A DNA stretch of 64,000 nt from Wyeomyia smithii (Eukaryota > Arthropoda > Insecta > Diptera > Culicidae): NCBI RefSeq assembly GCF_029784165.1, contig NC_073696.1, forward strand, positions 110,578,665-110,642,664, in the 5' to 3' direction. Positions 47,164-58,657 of the stretch are shown here, one piece after another; position 1 is the first letter of the stretch; each line of letters opens with the position of its first letter. Under the pieces are notes generated by a model. That model was not told the origin of the DNA. It saw only the letters and a program-made list of their open reading frames with translations, and ran no database searches. The translations under genes and the position numbers were made by a program.

Positions 47164-47408
47164 TAAAGGGCTTATTTCCAAAGTATCTTTTGTTTTGGGT
47201 AAACTGTTTTGCCGCCCTTTACTAAAAACTTGGTTTAAATAATTTTATCGATTTATACAAAAGAAAGGATTCTTGCCATGAATTATGTGAGTTTTTTCGA
47301 AACCAAAGGTGTAATGAAACGATTAGTTTACATTTATTTAGTTGCGCCCTAAACGCGAATCACTCCGGAATGATAAAATCTACTTGAAATTTCAAAACCA
47401 TGGCAAGT

Positions 47409-48168
47409 CAAGGTACGTACAGACGTGCCGCTCCGCAGAAAAATCTTGAAAAATCTTCGTCCTTATTCAAAACCTGAGATTCAAAACGTTACACTCATGC
47501 TCAACGTAATAGTATAGTAGGCAATATCAGCTTATTGCCTACTATCAAATATCTTAAAATAACAATATAGTTCACTCTCGAATTTCCTATATATTTCCGT
47601 GAAGACAGACAGGGAACACCTTCTCTTGTGGTGAAAAAGGTAACTAAACTCATTGCACAGTGGTACAGTAAGGCAATTTAGGCGGACATGAGCTTTTCGT
47701 TGCGATTTTGGTTTGCGGTTCAAAGCCATAGTTTTTGTACATAGGCGAACTTTATTATTATAAAATATTCGGCCGAATCCACTTCACAATAATATTTTCC
47801 TTTTTTTTCAGTGAACCCATTAGGGTAACATTATTGTCAAAAGCTACTCTTTTTCGCATGTCGTGTAGAACAGATTCAGAAGTGGCGCACCTAGCGGTCG
47901 AAAAGGTGACTAACGCTTCTGTCATTTTCAATTTGTCTTCATAATTTCACGTAAATGAACTATATTGGTATTTAAGATATTTGCTAATCTTATTTTCGAT
48001 ATTTACTATAGATATTTACTATATTTACTATCTTATTTTCGTAAAACGATTTTGTCTATGCTAATGGGTGTGCACACTTACCTAAATCAACACCAGCAGC
48101 ATTACTATCGGTTTTTGTCTTCGATAATGAATGTGCATGCTTGCTTCAAGCAACACTAGTGGCATTAC
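47409..48168. other. Unassigned DNA ending in the TSD GGCATTAC
   Basis: No gene recognised. The last eight bases (48161-48168, GGCATTAC) are the left target duplication of the next element. Confidence 0.5.
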
Positions 48169-48454
48169 CAGAGATGCCAGATATACAGACAAATCTGTAT
48201 TATACAGACTTTCTGTGTTGCGATACAGACACGCATAAGCCTACAGATTTTATACAGACATTTAGTATAATACAGATATTACACAGATATCTGATATTCT
48301 ACATAATGGTTTTACCAGTATACACAAAAAAACGCACACAAAAACCAAAAGTCACTGTAGCCGTTGCTGGAAAAAGTGAACTAGGAACTGAACACTTTGC
48401 TGAACATATTAATCTTGCGTTTTTGAGAGTGAAATCATGACAACAGGAATCGAG

Positions 48455-48670
48455 TCAGGCTATCGGGGTTTTTATCGGCCCCGTGGGCACTAATCTGCCT
48501 GTTTCGCCCCCAGTAGCAAACAGCTGATTGTCTCGATCGATTGCCATGCAGGTTATATTGGTGAAAAGACCGTTTGTTCTATTCGGAGCAATATACAACG
48601 TTGAAGAATTGCTTAAAATGTCCCAAACCTTGAAGGTACTATTTTTATAACGCCAAACTTCTGCCATCAT
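48455..48670 (-). pseudogene. WD40-like gene fragment carried in the hAT-type element
   Basis: The 71-codon frame contains TFKVWDIL and, about 30 residues later, ITCMAIDRDNQLFATGGETG. These resemble the end of one WD repeat and the start of the next (strand pattern then ATGGEDG-type turn). It is uninterrupted by introns and is followed by a stop after PIKTPIA. Read as a captured host-gene fragment; which WD protein is not identifiable here. Chance resemblance is possible because only about 1.5 repeats are present. Confidence 0.35.
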
Positions 48671-49020
48671 GTATCAGTTTAGCTACATTACGACGAACGA
48701 CGATTTTTATCACGGGAAAGACTCTTACTTCTATGTGTTACTCAGATTTAAAAGATAAATTAGTTATCGATTAATCGACCAACTATGATAGACTCGAAAA
48801 AGTAGGAGGGTGGTATTCAAGACACGACCGCATGACGTTGACTACCGTATTCTTAAAAAAAAAATATTCCATTGAAGCAAATATTAGAGGGAATTGCAAC
48901 GCTTCTTTTACAAATCTTCTGTAACAAAATTTCGAGGCTCCAAAAGGTACCAGTTTCCGATTATTCTCGTCCAGAATTCCAGCCATTTTAGTATTTTGCA
49001 GTAGCCATTTATTACTAACA

Positions 49021-51580
49021 GCCACCAGCATAACGGGTGAAACTGGCACGAGATGACCGGTACTATTTTGTCTTTCCTCCTTTCAGCTGCTAACACCTAG
49101 CGCTGTCGTGAAATTAACATCAACATAAACATGCATTTTTGCAAGGTTTTTTTCCGCTAGCAACAGCAGTTGTAAAACATAAAATTCAACTAACCGCTTC
49201 TATTATAAAACTGCGAGGCACCAAAAGGTGCCAGTTGCCGATTTCTTGTTTACTGGTTTCCGTCCAGAATTCCAGCCATTTTAGTATTTTGCAGTAGCCA
49301 CCAGCATCACGGGTCAAACCGGCACGAGATGACCGGTACTATTTTGTTTTTCCTCCTTTTAGCTGCTAACACCGAGCGTCCGTATGTACCCGGTACGGTT
49401 TAATAATGAAACTGATGGGGTGAAATGTTCGAACGATACGTTTTATACCAAGGCTTCGTCAGATAATTAGAAAGAGGGATGGGCTACATAGATGATGGAA
49501 TGGTAGAGACAAATGTTTCTTGAAAGCTGCGCCGGCCGCTGTCATAATATTAACACCAACATTGTTGTTTTCTGGTTAATCTACTAAAAGCCACCAGCAT
49601 AATGGGTGAAACCGGCACGAGATGACCGGTACTATTTTGTCTTTCCTCCTTTCAGCTGCTAACATCCTGGCGCTGTCGTGAAATTAACATCAACATGAAC
49701 ATGCATTTTTGCAAGGTTTTTTCCGCTAGCAACAGCAATTGTAAAACATAAAATTCAACTAACCGCTTCTATTATAAAACTGCGAGGCACCAAAAGGTGC
49801 CAGTTGCCGATTTCTTGTTTACTGGTTTCCGTCCAGAATTCCAGCCATTTTAGTATTTTGCAGTAGCCACCAGCATTATGGGTCAAACCGGCACGAGACG
49901 ACTGGTACTATTTTGTTATTCCTCCTTTTAGCTGCTAACACCGAGCGTCCGTATGTACCCGGTACGGTTTAATAATGAAACTGATGGGGTGAAATGTTCG
50001 AACGCTACGTTTTATACCAAGGCTTCGTCAGATAATTAGAAAGAGGGATGGGCTACATAGATGATGGAATGGTAGAGACAAATGTTTCTTGAAAGCTGCG
50101 CCGGCCGCTGTCATAATATTAACACCAACACAAACATGCATTTTTGCAAGGTTTTTTCCGCTAGCAGCAGCATTTGGTAAAACAGAAAATTCAATTTGCC
50201 GCTTCTGTAACAAAATTTAGAGGCACCAAAAGGTGCCAGTTGCCGATAACATTGTTGTTTTCTGGTTAATCTACTAAAAGCCACCAGCATAACGGGTGAA
50301 ACCGGCACGAGATGACCGGTACTATTTTGTCTTTCCTCCTTTCAGCTGCTAACACCTAGCGCTGTCGTGAAATTAACATCAACATAAACATGCATTTTTG
50401 CAAGGTTTTTTTTCCGCTAGCAACAGCAATTGTAAAACATAAAATTCAACTAACCGCTTCTATTATAAAACTGCGAGGCACCAAAAGGTGCCAGTTGCCG
50501 ATTTCTTGTTTACTGGTTTCCGTCCAGAATTCCAGCCATTTTAGTACTTTGCAGTAGCCACCAGCATTACGGGTCAAACCGGCACGAGACGACTGGTACT
50601 ATTTTGTTATTCTTCCTTTTAGCTGCTAACACCGAGCGTCCGTATGTACCCGGTACGGTTTAATAATGAAACTGATGGGGTGAAATGTTCGAACGATACG
50701 TTTTATACCAAGGCTTCGTCAGATAATTAGAAAGAGGGAGGGGCTACATAGGTGATGGAATGGTAGAGACAAATGTTTCTTGAAAGCTGCGCCGGCCGCT
50801 GTCATAATATTAACACCAACATTGTTGTTTTCTGGTTAATCTACTAAAAGCCACCAGCATAATGGGTGAAACCGGCACGAGATGACCGGTACTATTTTGT
50901 CTTTCCTCCTTTCAGCTGCTAACATCCTGGCGCTGTCGTGAAATTAACATCAACATGAACATGCATTTTTGCAAGGTTTTTTTCCGCTAGCAACAGCAAT
51001 TGTAAAACATAAAATTCAACTAACCGCTTCTATCATAAAACTGCGAGGCACCAAAAGGTGCCAGTTGCCGATTTCTTGTTTACTGGTTTCCGTCCAGAAT
51101 TCCAGCCATTTTAGTATTTTGCAGTAGCCACCAGCATTACGGGTCAAACCGGCACGAGACGACTGGTACTATTTTGTTATTCCTCCTTTTAGCTGCTAAC
51201 ACCGAGCGTCCGTATGTACCCGGTACGGTTTAATAATGAAACTGATGGGGTGAAATGTTCGAACGATACGTTTTATACCAAGGCTTCGTCAGATAATTAG
51301 AAAGAGGGATGGGCTACATAGATGATGGAATGGTGGAGACAAATGTTTCTTGAAAGCTGCGCCGGCCGCTGTCATAATATTAACACCAACACAAACATGC
51401 ATTTTTGCAAGGTTTTTTACGCTAGCAGCAGCATTTGGTAAAACAGAAAATTCAATTTGCCGCTTCTGTACCAAAATTTCGAGGCACCAAAAGGTGCCAG
51501 TTGCCGATTATAGTTTCCTGGTTAGTCCGTCCAGAATTCCAGCCATATAAGTGTTTTGCAGTAGACATTTACTACTAAAG
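49021..51580. repeat. Higher-order tandem array (569/690-bp alternating units)
   Basis: GCCACCAGCATAAYGGGTGA starts units at 49021, 49590, 50280, 50850 and (variant) 51581, giving spacings 569, 690, 570 and 731. Long units have an extra ~120-bp segment. Each unit divides into two ~285-bp related halves, marked by GGCACGAGATGACCGGTACT. Units are nearly identical, with few substitutions. Six perfect hairpins GGCACCAAAAGGTGCC occur at 49217, 49786, 50222, 50477, 51047 and 51483. Minus-strand frames beginning MPVSPVMLVA and LQKRQIEFSV are repeat by-products. Confidence 0.88.
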
Positions 51581-52365
51581 CCATCAGCATTACGGGTGAA
51601 ACCGGCACGAGAAGACCGGTACTATTTTGTATTTCCTCCTTTCAGCTGCTATCACCTAGCGTCCGCATGTCACTGGTGCGGTTTTGGAATCAGAATGATG
51701 GGGCGCCGGCCGCTGTCGTAAAATTAACACCAACAAAAAGATGCATATTTGCAAGGTTTTTTCCGCTAGCAGCAGCATAAACATCGGAAACAGAAAGTGA
51801 CAACAACAATAACAACAAAGTCAGATCGATTGTATCCGTTAGTGTCGACTGTGCTTGGGAAGAGAGGTAGTGATTGGCTGCGCGGTATGATTTAGACAAT
51901 CGATATTAATTACCAATTTTTCAATAGTGTATCTCAAACAATAGTTTGTTTTCGTTACATAAATTTAACCGTAAAAGAATTTCTGATCGATTAGTGCCAA
52001 AACCTCGAAAACCTGATTATAGATGACTGCAAAATAAGCGCTCAAAACCTGACCACTTTTCTCTGGTTTTCCCTGGTTGAATTACTAGATTTTTAAATTC
52101 AGGGGCCTAACTTCGATATAGACGTTAGTCAACGTCAAAGGTACAATCAAAACAAGCAATAAAACAAAACATTCTGACAGGTCGACAAATAATTAGGTAT
52201 CAATGTATCGGTAACTTTTTTTCGCAGCGGTATACAGACTTATACAGACATTTTTATGGATTATACAGACTTGCCAAAAAAAAAGTCTGGTATCTCTGGG
52301 CATTACTGCCCACTAAGCAAAATTTCAAAATAATCGTTATTTTTCTGGTCGATGAAATCGTCATC

Positions 52366-52604
52366 GAGTGGCACGTCTGTTTGTCTGTGTTTAGACTATT
52401 TAACATGTCGGTCTGATTTTGACCATGAGTCTATGTTTATATCGTTTATATAGAGTCGCGCAAAGGAAAATCTATCGTTCCGGCAACACAGTTTTTGTAC
52501 CGTTTCTTGCCAAGAACTACACACTAGTAGAGTGCCTGTAAATATATATGAAGTGGCGACACTGATTATGACCTTAAATCACAGATAAACAGACGTACCA
52601 CTGC
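52366..52604. mobile_element. Short MITE with AGTGGYACGTCTGTTT ends
   Basis: AGTGGCACGTCTGTTTGTCT at 52367 is complementary to AGATAAACAGACGTACCACT ending at about 52603. A third copy of the motif (GTGGTACGTCTGTTTGTCTG) stands alone near 52836. No gene in the interval. Confidence 0.5.
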
Positions 52605-52945
52605 ATGCAAAATTCTAAGAAAATTGTGGTTCCGACTAACTTGTGCGACACCTACTGGACATATGAAAGATACACTTTCAGATTTTCTGCTGTTTTTGGC
52701 AGCACGGTGCTCGAATACTGACAACTAAGTTCAAAGGAAAAGGTACATTAGCGCCACCACCGCTGCGGCGGAAATATTCCGCATTACTGCAAGTCATTTG
52801 AATTGACTGATATTTTGATCAACGCAAATAAATCTCGTGGTACGTCTGTTTGTCTGTGCTTAAATCAACCATTCCACAAAATTTAAGCTAAATCTGAGAA
52901 GGTCGCGTACATGACGTGTGCACACTTGAGATGGAATGACTTCTA

Positions 52946-53937
52946 GGGGAACTGCTCCATTATTCATCTCAGCCCATATATTCATCTCATACAACATGGA
53001 AACACAATTGAAAACAGGAAAAAACACATGTTTTCTTTTTAAACCAACCTGCTAAACCATGGAATGGATTCTTCCTAGTTCATTTAAGATTCCTCATAAA
53101 GTATAATCCTCAAAAACTAACATAAAAGCTCTAAATTTGATATTATAGTCGGGCATCTGCACCTGAAAACTCATTTAATTCAATCACTTACCTCAGAGAA
53201 CAAAATCGGCACATTGTTCTGTACGGCTACAACGGGACTCGTACAGCAACCAACCAAAGTTTTTTTTCATCACTAGCGGACCATTTTTTATTTTAATCAC
53301 TAAACAAAAACACTCACTACACTAAGAAAACTTTAATCTTTGAAATGTTCACCTCAAATTTCCAAAAACAAGCTTGAATTAGCAGAAATGTATGAGATGA
53401 ATTTCTTCAATCCCCAAATTTCAACTGTATGTATTTTCTTATCTTTTCACTGCTTTGAAGAAAATCAAAAGTTTCTGTTAATACGAAAAAATTATACTGA
53501 AAATGTTGAATTATTCCGACATAATTGACTTAAATGGACAGCACTGCAGTGGTTACCTAGGGTATCATATTTGCACGGAAACAACTCCAGCGGATATCTA
53601 GATAAGCTACTACGACGGGTTGCGGCTACGTTCATTCATGATAATGTGATTCATTCATGATTAACAGTGTGATGAATATGGGGGCGTCGTGAGATAAATA
53701 ATTGAGCAGTGATTTAAGTTTTGAGATGGATATGGAAGCGTTGTGAAAAATGGTTTGTTTTACAAAATTCAGGATAAATCTAGCTAAGTTTACTAAATAT
53801 ACAATGCTGAACGATTTCATAAGAGCACGTAAGCGTATTCTGTTTATTTGGTCAATGATTTCGTGAAAATTTGGTGTTTAATCCGTGCATTCTTCGTGAA
53901 TATCGGCTTAATGAGATGAAAAATGGAGCATTTCCCC
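52946..53937. mobile_element. TA-flanked TIR element, copy B (992 bp)
   Basis: Ends GGGGAACTGCTCCATTATTC and, on the minus strand, GGGGAAATGCTCCATTTTTC, both running on into ATCTCA; TA flanks both sides (52944-52945, 53938-53939). It is the inverted counterpart of copy A at 569-2270 and shows what A looked like before interruption. No transposase frame. Confidence 0.78.
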
Positions 53938-53939
53938 TA

Positions 53940-55322
53940 TATAATTTAAAAAATCATTGCAAGGAATATTCATTATTTCAACATATTAACCAGACAGTTG
54001 ATAAGATATTACATGATTGTCTCACCGATACTGGATGACTTCCTATACAAACAAAAGATTGCAGGGTTTCCGCGTAAATTTTCGTCTATCTTATCTAAAC
54101 TCGACTACATTCTGCTTTCTACTTTTTATATTGTTATAGTAAAATAACCACAGATGATCTTATTTGAATGCGTTCGATTATACTTTAACCATGTTTATCC
54201 ATCGCAGCGCAGTTTAACCCTCTCCCGCTCACAAGGTGTATCATTAAAATTTATAGCTTCACGAGAAAATTCAAGCTGAACACTTTGTAGACTAACTAAA
54301 ATTACTGTCAACTGTAGTATTTTGAAGAAAAAGCCCAGTGATGCTCTGAGGCAACATATAAAAGTTTATGGAACAATCGTAAGCACACCAAACTATTTTA
54401 TGTCAAGATATGATGATTATAATTCTTGGTGCTCTAGAGTCACCATGAGCGGGAAAGGGTTAACATAAAGCAAAAATATGCCACGTCACCAATCCCGAAT
54501 GAATAGAATTTTATTTTTACTGATATAAAGATTGCATAAGCTTCACCAGTTTCATATATTCAAACTAAGACAAGACTAGAATAATAAAGTCGCAACGTAA
54601 TGATGTTTCTTGCTAGCATTCATAAATCAGTCCCCCTGGGGGGTGTTGGCGATTAGGCGCAGTTGTAATAGTACAGACTTATCGCTTCACGAACCCATCA
54701 CAGTTCGCCGTTCTTGAATGGCACCTTCAAACGCATCAACTTCTGACAAATCGCATGCGACCAAGCTGACGCGTGGATGACGAAGGTTTTACCACCCCGT
54801 ATAACTCCACAAAGCCGTCAGTCTTTAATGGCACATGTTGTGGTGATTTATAATTTCCCCAACCCCTCCATCCAAACCGCCAACAGTGTTAAGCTAAACT
54901 ACTGGCACTTCCATTCTGGCCACCAGCGCCCGTTAGTGAGCGGGGCTGCTCGGAATCATTAGAGAAAAATGATGGCTCGGTGGTTGCGATCCGAATCAAA
55001 GTTATAGCCCAACCCTGCAAAGCCTACACTGCTGCCTTTGGATACATGTGCGGCACACCACTTGGCGACAAAATTACAGTCATAAATGATTGTAGTAACC
55101 TAAAAGTTCAAAGTTTCGTGCTTCCGTAACTGCCAATTACCCAAGCGACGTCGGTATTAGCGAAAGTGTCAGCGCTGATGTTTAGAGGCAATCTGGCGTC
55201 AACTTTTAAGCACGTGCAGATTGATACGACGAAATGAAAAGCAGAAGAAAAATGTTTCGATATTACGTGTTCCGACTGAAATTAAGAGCGATTAGCCTAA
55301 GCTGTAAACTTTTACTTAACCA
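53940..55322. other. Unassigned DNA
   Basis: No gene or bounded element recognised. The open frame at 54777-54962 has no domain and lies in a locally GC-richer stretch. Confidence 0.4.
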
Positions 55323-55740
55323 CCCGAAAAAAAATAACATCAAAAAAACCTCAAAAGTTGCTGTAATTGTACATAGTTTTACCATAATTTAACCATGTTT
55401 TTTATTGTAACTACATCATTTTTACATTAAATATCATTGTTCAGAACAATAAAAAACATTGTTTTTGCCATTTTTACCATGAAAAAGGGGGGTTTTATGT
55501 ATCTTAACAGCATTTTTTCAGGCACTTTCCTCATACATTTAGAAGTCACTGACGATGTTTTTCATGGTAAAATTATTGTTGGTGGTAGATTCAACAACAA
55601 AAAAACATTGTTAAAACATGGTAATAACAACAAACGTTCGCAAGCTTACAGTAAAAATACCATGTTTTTTATGGTTACAATAAAAAGTATTGTCCATTAA
55701 CTGTTTTGACCACAAAATACATCGTACATTTTTTTTCGGG
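55323..55740. mobile_element. MITE with CCCGAAAAAAAAT ends
   Basis: CCCGAAAAAAAAT at the left is complementary to ATTTTTTTTCGGG at the right, 418 bp apart. The interior is rich in ACCATG/CATGGT and TTGTTGTT-type motifs. Flanks are CCA and CAC, so target duplication is ambiguous. The 87-codon frame at 55437-55700 is repeat-derived. Confidence 0.6.
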
Positions 55741-55880
55741 CACCCTCGCCCTGAATTACTTTTCAAACTACAGTTCAGTTTGCTTGTTCGCCAATCATAA
55801 TTTACTTCCTCATTATGCGGGTTTGTTCTACACGCATAGGTAGATGCAATTGTTTTTGTTGGTATAGAGTGCGTTATGGA

Positions 55881-56170
55881 CAGCGTTGCCAGGTCATTTT
55901 TTTTAAAAATGTGAAAAAGGCAAAAAAAAATCTGGAAAAAAACTGGAAGTTATTACGTGGGGTGAAAGGTTAATTTTTCGGATAAAAGTCCTGGGGTACG
56001 CAAAATTTTAGGTGACGAAATTGCAAAATTTCGCGCTAAAATTGAAGTGATGACCTTTTTGCGGAACAGAGAAAATAAAATCTGGATCATCCATGAAAAA
56101 TCTGGATAATTGGGCATCAAAGCTGTCTACCTGGATACATGTTCAAAAATCTGGATACCTGGCAACGCTG
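55881..56170. mobile_element. MITE with CAGCGTTGCCAGG ends, copy D
   Basis: Same inverted termini as 24904-25223 and the same core in opposite orientation (CGGATAAAAGTCCTGGGG, TGAAGTGATGACC). It carries CTGGATACATGTTC near its right end. Confidence 0.7.
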
Positions 56171-56431
56171 GTCATAATGCAAAATCCCAATTTTGGTGCC
56201 GATCGATCGACCCCCGCCCGTGAGACCCTCTCCTTTTTTCATTTAATTATATCTTCAAAAGCATGATGTCTATGAATAAATTTATATATGGATTTTGAAG
56301 AACATTAGTTTTAGGATTCCTGCAAAATATCAATCTTGAGCGACAGTGTTGCCAAGTTTTTTGTTTTTGCATTTGAAAAATGAAATGTCATTTTTCGGCA
56401 AATGAGTATATTTTGATTTCGAATTAAACAA

Positions 56432-56690
56432 TTATCTACCAGACGGAATTGCAGCATGCATAGATCGGATGTCTGGGATTGATGCTGCTTCGTTGAACAG
56501 ACTTTGTAAGAACATTTCTTCCTCCATGCACTCGGCAGCTGTTACAAATTTGACATTCAGCTTACAGTTCTTCAGCGCCCAGTTATAGAGCTCTTTTGGT
56601 GACTGAATGGATGTACTTTGAAGACTTGCCCGTGTCGCCAAATATTTGAGCGTTTCTCTTAGTTCATTGCTGGGTCCTTAGCTGTGTGAT
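56432..56690 (-). CDS. Unrecognised terminal-exon-like frame
   Basis: An open frame entered after a possible acceptor (CTAAG|GACCC at about 56690) encodes about 85 residues, including NELRETLKYLATRASLQSTS, ELYNWALKNCKLNVKFVTAA and SMHAAIPSGR then TAG. It is longer and less biased than background frames. I do not recognise the family; a host or transposon exon is equally possible. It lies just outside the CACGCTC element copy 2 on the same strand. Confidence 0.25.
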
Positions 56691-56848
56691 TTGGCTTCTT
56701 ACCACAAAGTGTTGATAAGTTGCAATCGTACCAGTTATAGCAATACTCCATTCAAACCCCATAGGCCCTAACCAGTTGATACCATAACTGGTACATTTTT
56801 CAGATATTGCCATAACTGGTACTCCTCCCCTATTTGTTTTTCTTCCTA

Positions 56849-57767
56849 CACGCTCGGCCATTTTTACTCTAAATTGAGTAAAATATGACTCAGTTTCGTT
56901 AAAAGTGGATCTACCCTAAATAGAGTAATCATGTTGTTACTGACTTTTGAATAACCCTAGTATATGTCAAAAACTGAGTACTACTTACTCATTTCAAACA
57001 CAGCAAGAATTAGGCAAGCTGAGTAACTGTTACCCAGTTTCGTAAAATTGACGTTCCTACGCAAGGGAAAATGACTGGAATTTCGGAAATTCAAATTTGG
57101 AAACAACATAAGAAGCATCGCATAAATGTTATAGATTTATTTGGTTAATAAAGTTTACATTTCATATCATTTCCACATCTTCCGCATTGATTGCCTCGCG
57201 GAAAGAAGCGGCTATGTTGTTTACGGTTATGCAGCAGCTGTGATCTAAAGTTTTATACAGAACGCATCCTAATAAATCCATAATCATGCTTAAGCTAGTT
57301 GGAGTTTTTATTCCAAACACACTGTAGGCTTTGTAGAAGGTGTCTATGGCATGTAATGATGCCCCGGAACCAGAATCCCGCATGAAGGAAGATGACAACG
57401 AAATCCTTCAATAATGATTATCATTTATTTTTCCAAAATTTTTATTCAAATAGCTTACCTTTCAATTTATTACACGTCTCGGCGTCTACTTTAGCTGCAA
57501 TTTTATCCATTCCGGTTCTTTTAGCAAATTTTACTCCTTTATTTCACTTCACAAATTAGGTTCTGCACATCCAATCACGAAATTGGCGTTTGAATCGCGG
57601 AAAATAAAATGGCCAGTTACTCAAAAATGAGTAAAATAGAAGAATACGTAAACTGAGTTTAAGTTACTTAGTTTCGTTAATTAAAGTTATTCATTTTTTG
57701 ACATTTTTAATTAAAATACGAAAGTGAGTACGTTTTACTCAATTTAGAGTAAAATTGAACGAGCGTG
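56849..57767 (-). mobile_element. TA-flanked TIR element with CACGCTCG ends, copy 2
   Basis: CACGCTCGGCCATTTTTACT after TA (56847-56848), and on the minus strand CACGCTCGTTCAATTTTACT before TA (57768-57769). Arms are made of repeated TTACTCA/TGAGTAA. A minus-strand frame inside (57162-57398) matches copy 1 at 46766-47014. An upstream short frame starting ATG at about 57513 (MDKIAAKVDAETCNK) ends at a GTAAGC donor-like site at about 57460, suggesting a spliced gene, although the frames do not join cleanly with the nearest acceptor I can see. Confidence 0.75.
57162..57398 (-). CDS. Small conserved frame in the CACGCTCG element, copy 2
   Basis: This frame is open from a TTG at 57398; no ATG start is evident, so it is probably an exon. 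Residues LSMIMDLLGCVLYKTLDHSC through AEDVEMI then TGA align to copy 1 (24 of 43 identical, no gaps). Hydrophobic-rich with conserved Cys, Lys-Thr and ITVN/VTVN. Function unknown. Confidence 0.4.
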   Translation of the reverse strand: MSSSFMRDSGSGASLHAIDTFYKAYSVFGIKTPTSLSMIMDLLGCVLYKTLDHSCCITVNNIAASFREAINAEDVEMI

Positions 57768-58657
57768 TATGATGTTTGCTTTGTATTCATTAAGGATGAA
57801 TACGATAAGAGCATCCTTAACGGTGCGCTTCTATATCCCGTTTAGCAGCGTTCTATCATGAATTTATACCACTGTATAGACCTTCCTGTCTGTGCTAGTC
57901 TTAGTGGTCGATTCCACTAATACAAGTTTAATTTTGGTTGCAAATAATCAACACGCTGGTAGTAACAAAAAATTTCCTCATGCCCCGAGCTTTTATTCAA
58001 GTTGTAAGCCGATTTTTAGTTTTATTTCATCTGGTTTTCCACTAAAACAAAGTTTGTTAGAACAGGTAACACTAACGAACTAGGATTCATAAGTGCAATA
58101 TTTTTCGAAATTGAATATCAGTTGATTTTTTGGTTGAAAACAAATCGATTTTATTAGGACACAGACTAAGCTTGTATTGGTGAGATCTGGCGTAGAAAGC
58201 TCTATGATAAGTGTCTTGTGGCGCAAATAAATTAATGCGGTTTTCTTGTCTATAGGTGAACTTCAAAAATAAAAAAATCAAATCAAAAATTTTAAAGTTC
58301 CTTATGAATGCTGTAACTCGAAATTTTCTCATAATACCTCGAAGTAATAGGTGTTTTTCGGGTAAAATTTTCGCAGCAATACGATGCAATTGTCGAATTT
58401 GAAATCAAAATATATTTTCTGGCCGGAAAATGCAATTTTATTTTTCAACTGAAAACATTACATATCTGGTAGGATAACACTAATTTTTGTTTTTCTCTCT
58501 CTATTTTACAACTTATGTTATGACTCCCAGAAGACAAGGACTCATCATCCCTTAGTTTTAATTACATATTCATATAGATAAAACGTTTCTCATATAGATA
58601 GCTATAGATAGATATACATTTAGTATTAGGTTGAATTAATTTTGTATTTTTGAATTG

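Larger units (their letters stand above)
45617..47408. mobile_element. TIR element with TCCGGAGTGATT / AGGGCGCAACT arms
   Basis: Long imperfect terminal arms: the left runs ACTTGCCAGATTGG...TCCGGAGTGATTTGC...TTAGGGCGCAACT, and the right is its complement (AGTTGCGCCCTAA...AATCACTCCGGA...CCATGGCAAGT). GCGCCC/GGGCG-type repeats dot the interior (CGCCCACC, CGCCCTTTA). A second TIR element is inserted at 46436-47163. No clear target duplication and no transposase. Confidence 0.6.
48169..52298. mobile_element. hAT-type element with satellite and gene-like fragment (4.13 kb)
   Basis: Ends CAGAGATGCCAGA and TCTGGTATCTCTG, flanked by an exact 8-bp duplication GGCATTAC (48161-48168, 52299-52306). Subterminal TATACAGAC repeats occur at both ends. 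The interior holds a WD40-like fragment (48455-48670, minus) and a higher-order tandem array (49021-51580). The termini are shared with the MITEs at 45001-45584, so these are probably members of one family. No transposase frame is visible. Confidence 0.85.

Noticed and set aside
47532..48159. Short frames before the 48169 element
   Set aside because: All under 70 codons with no motif and strong A/T bias.
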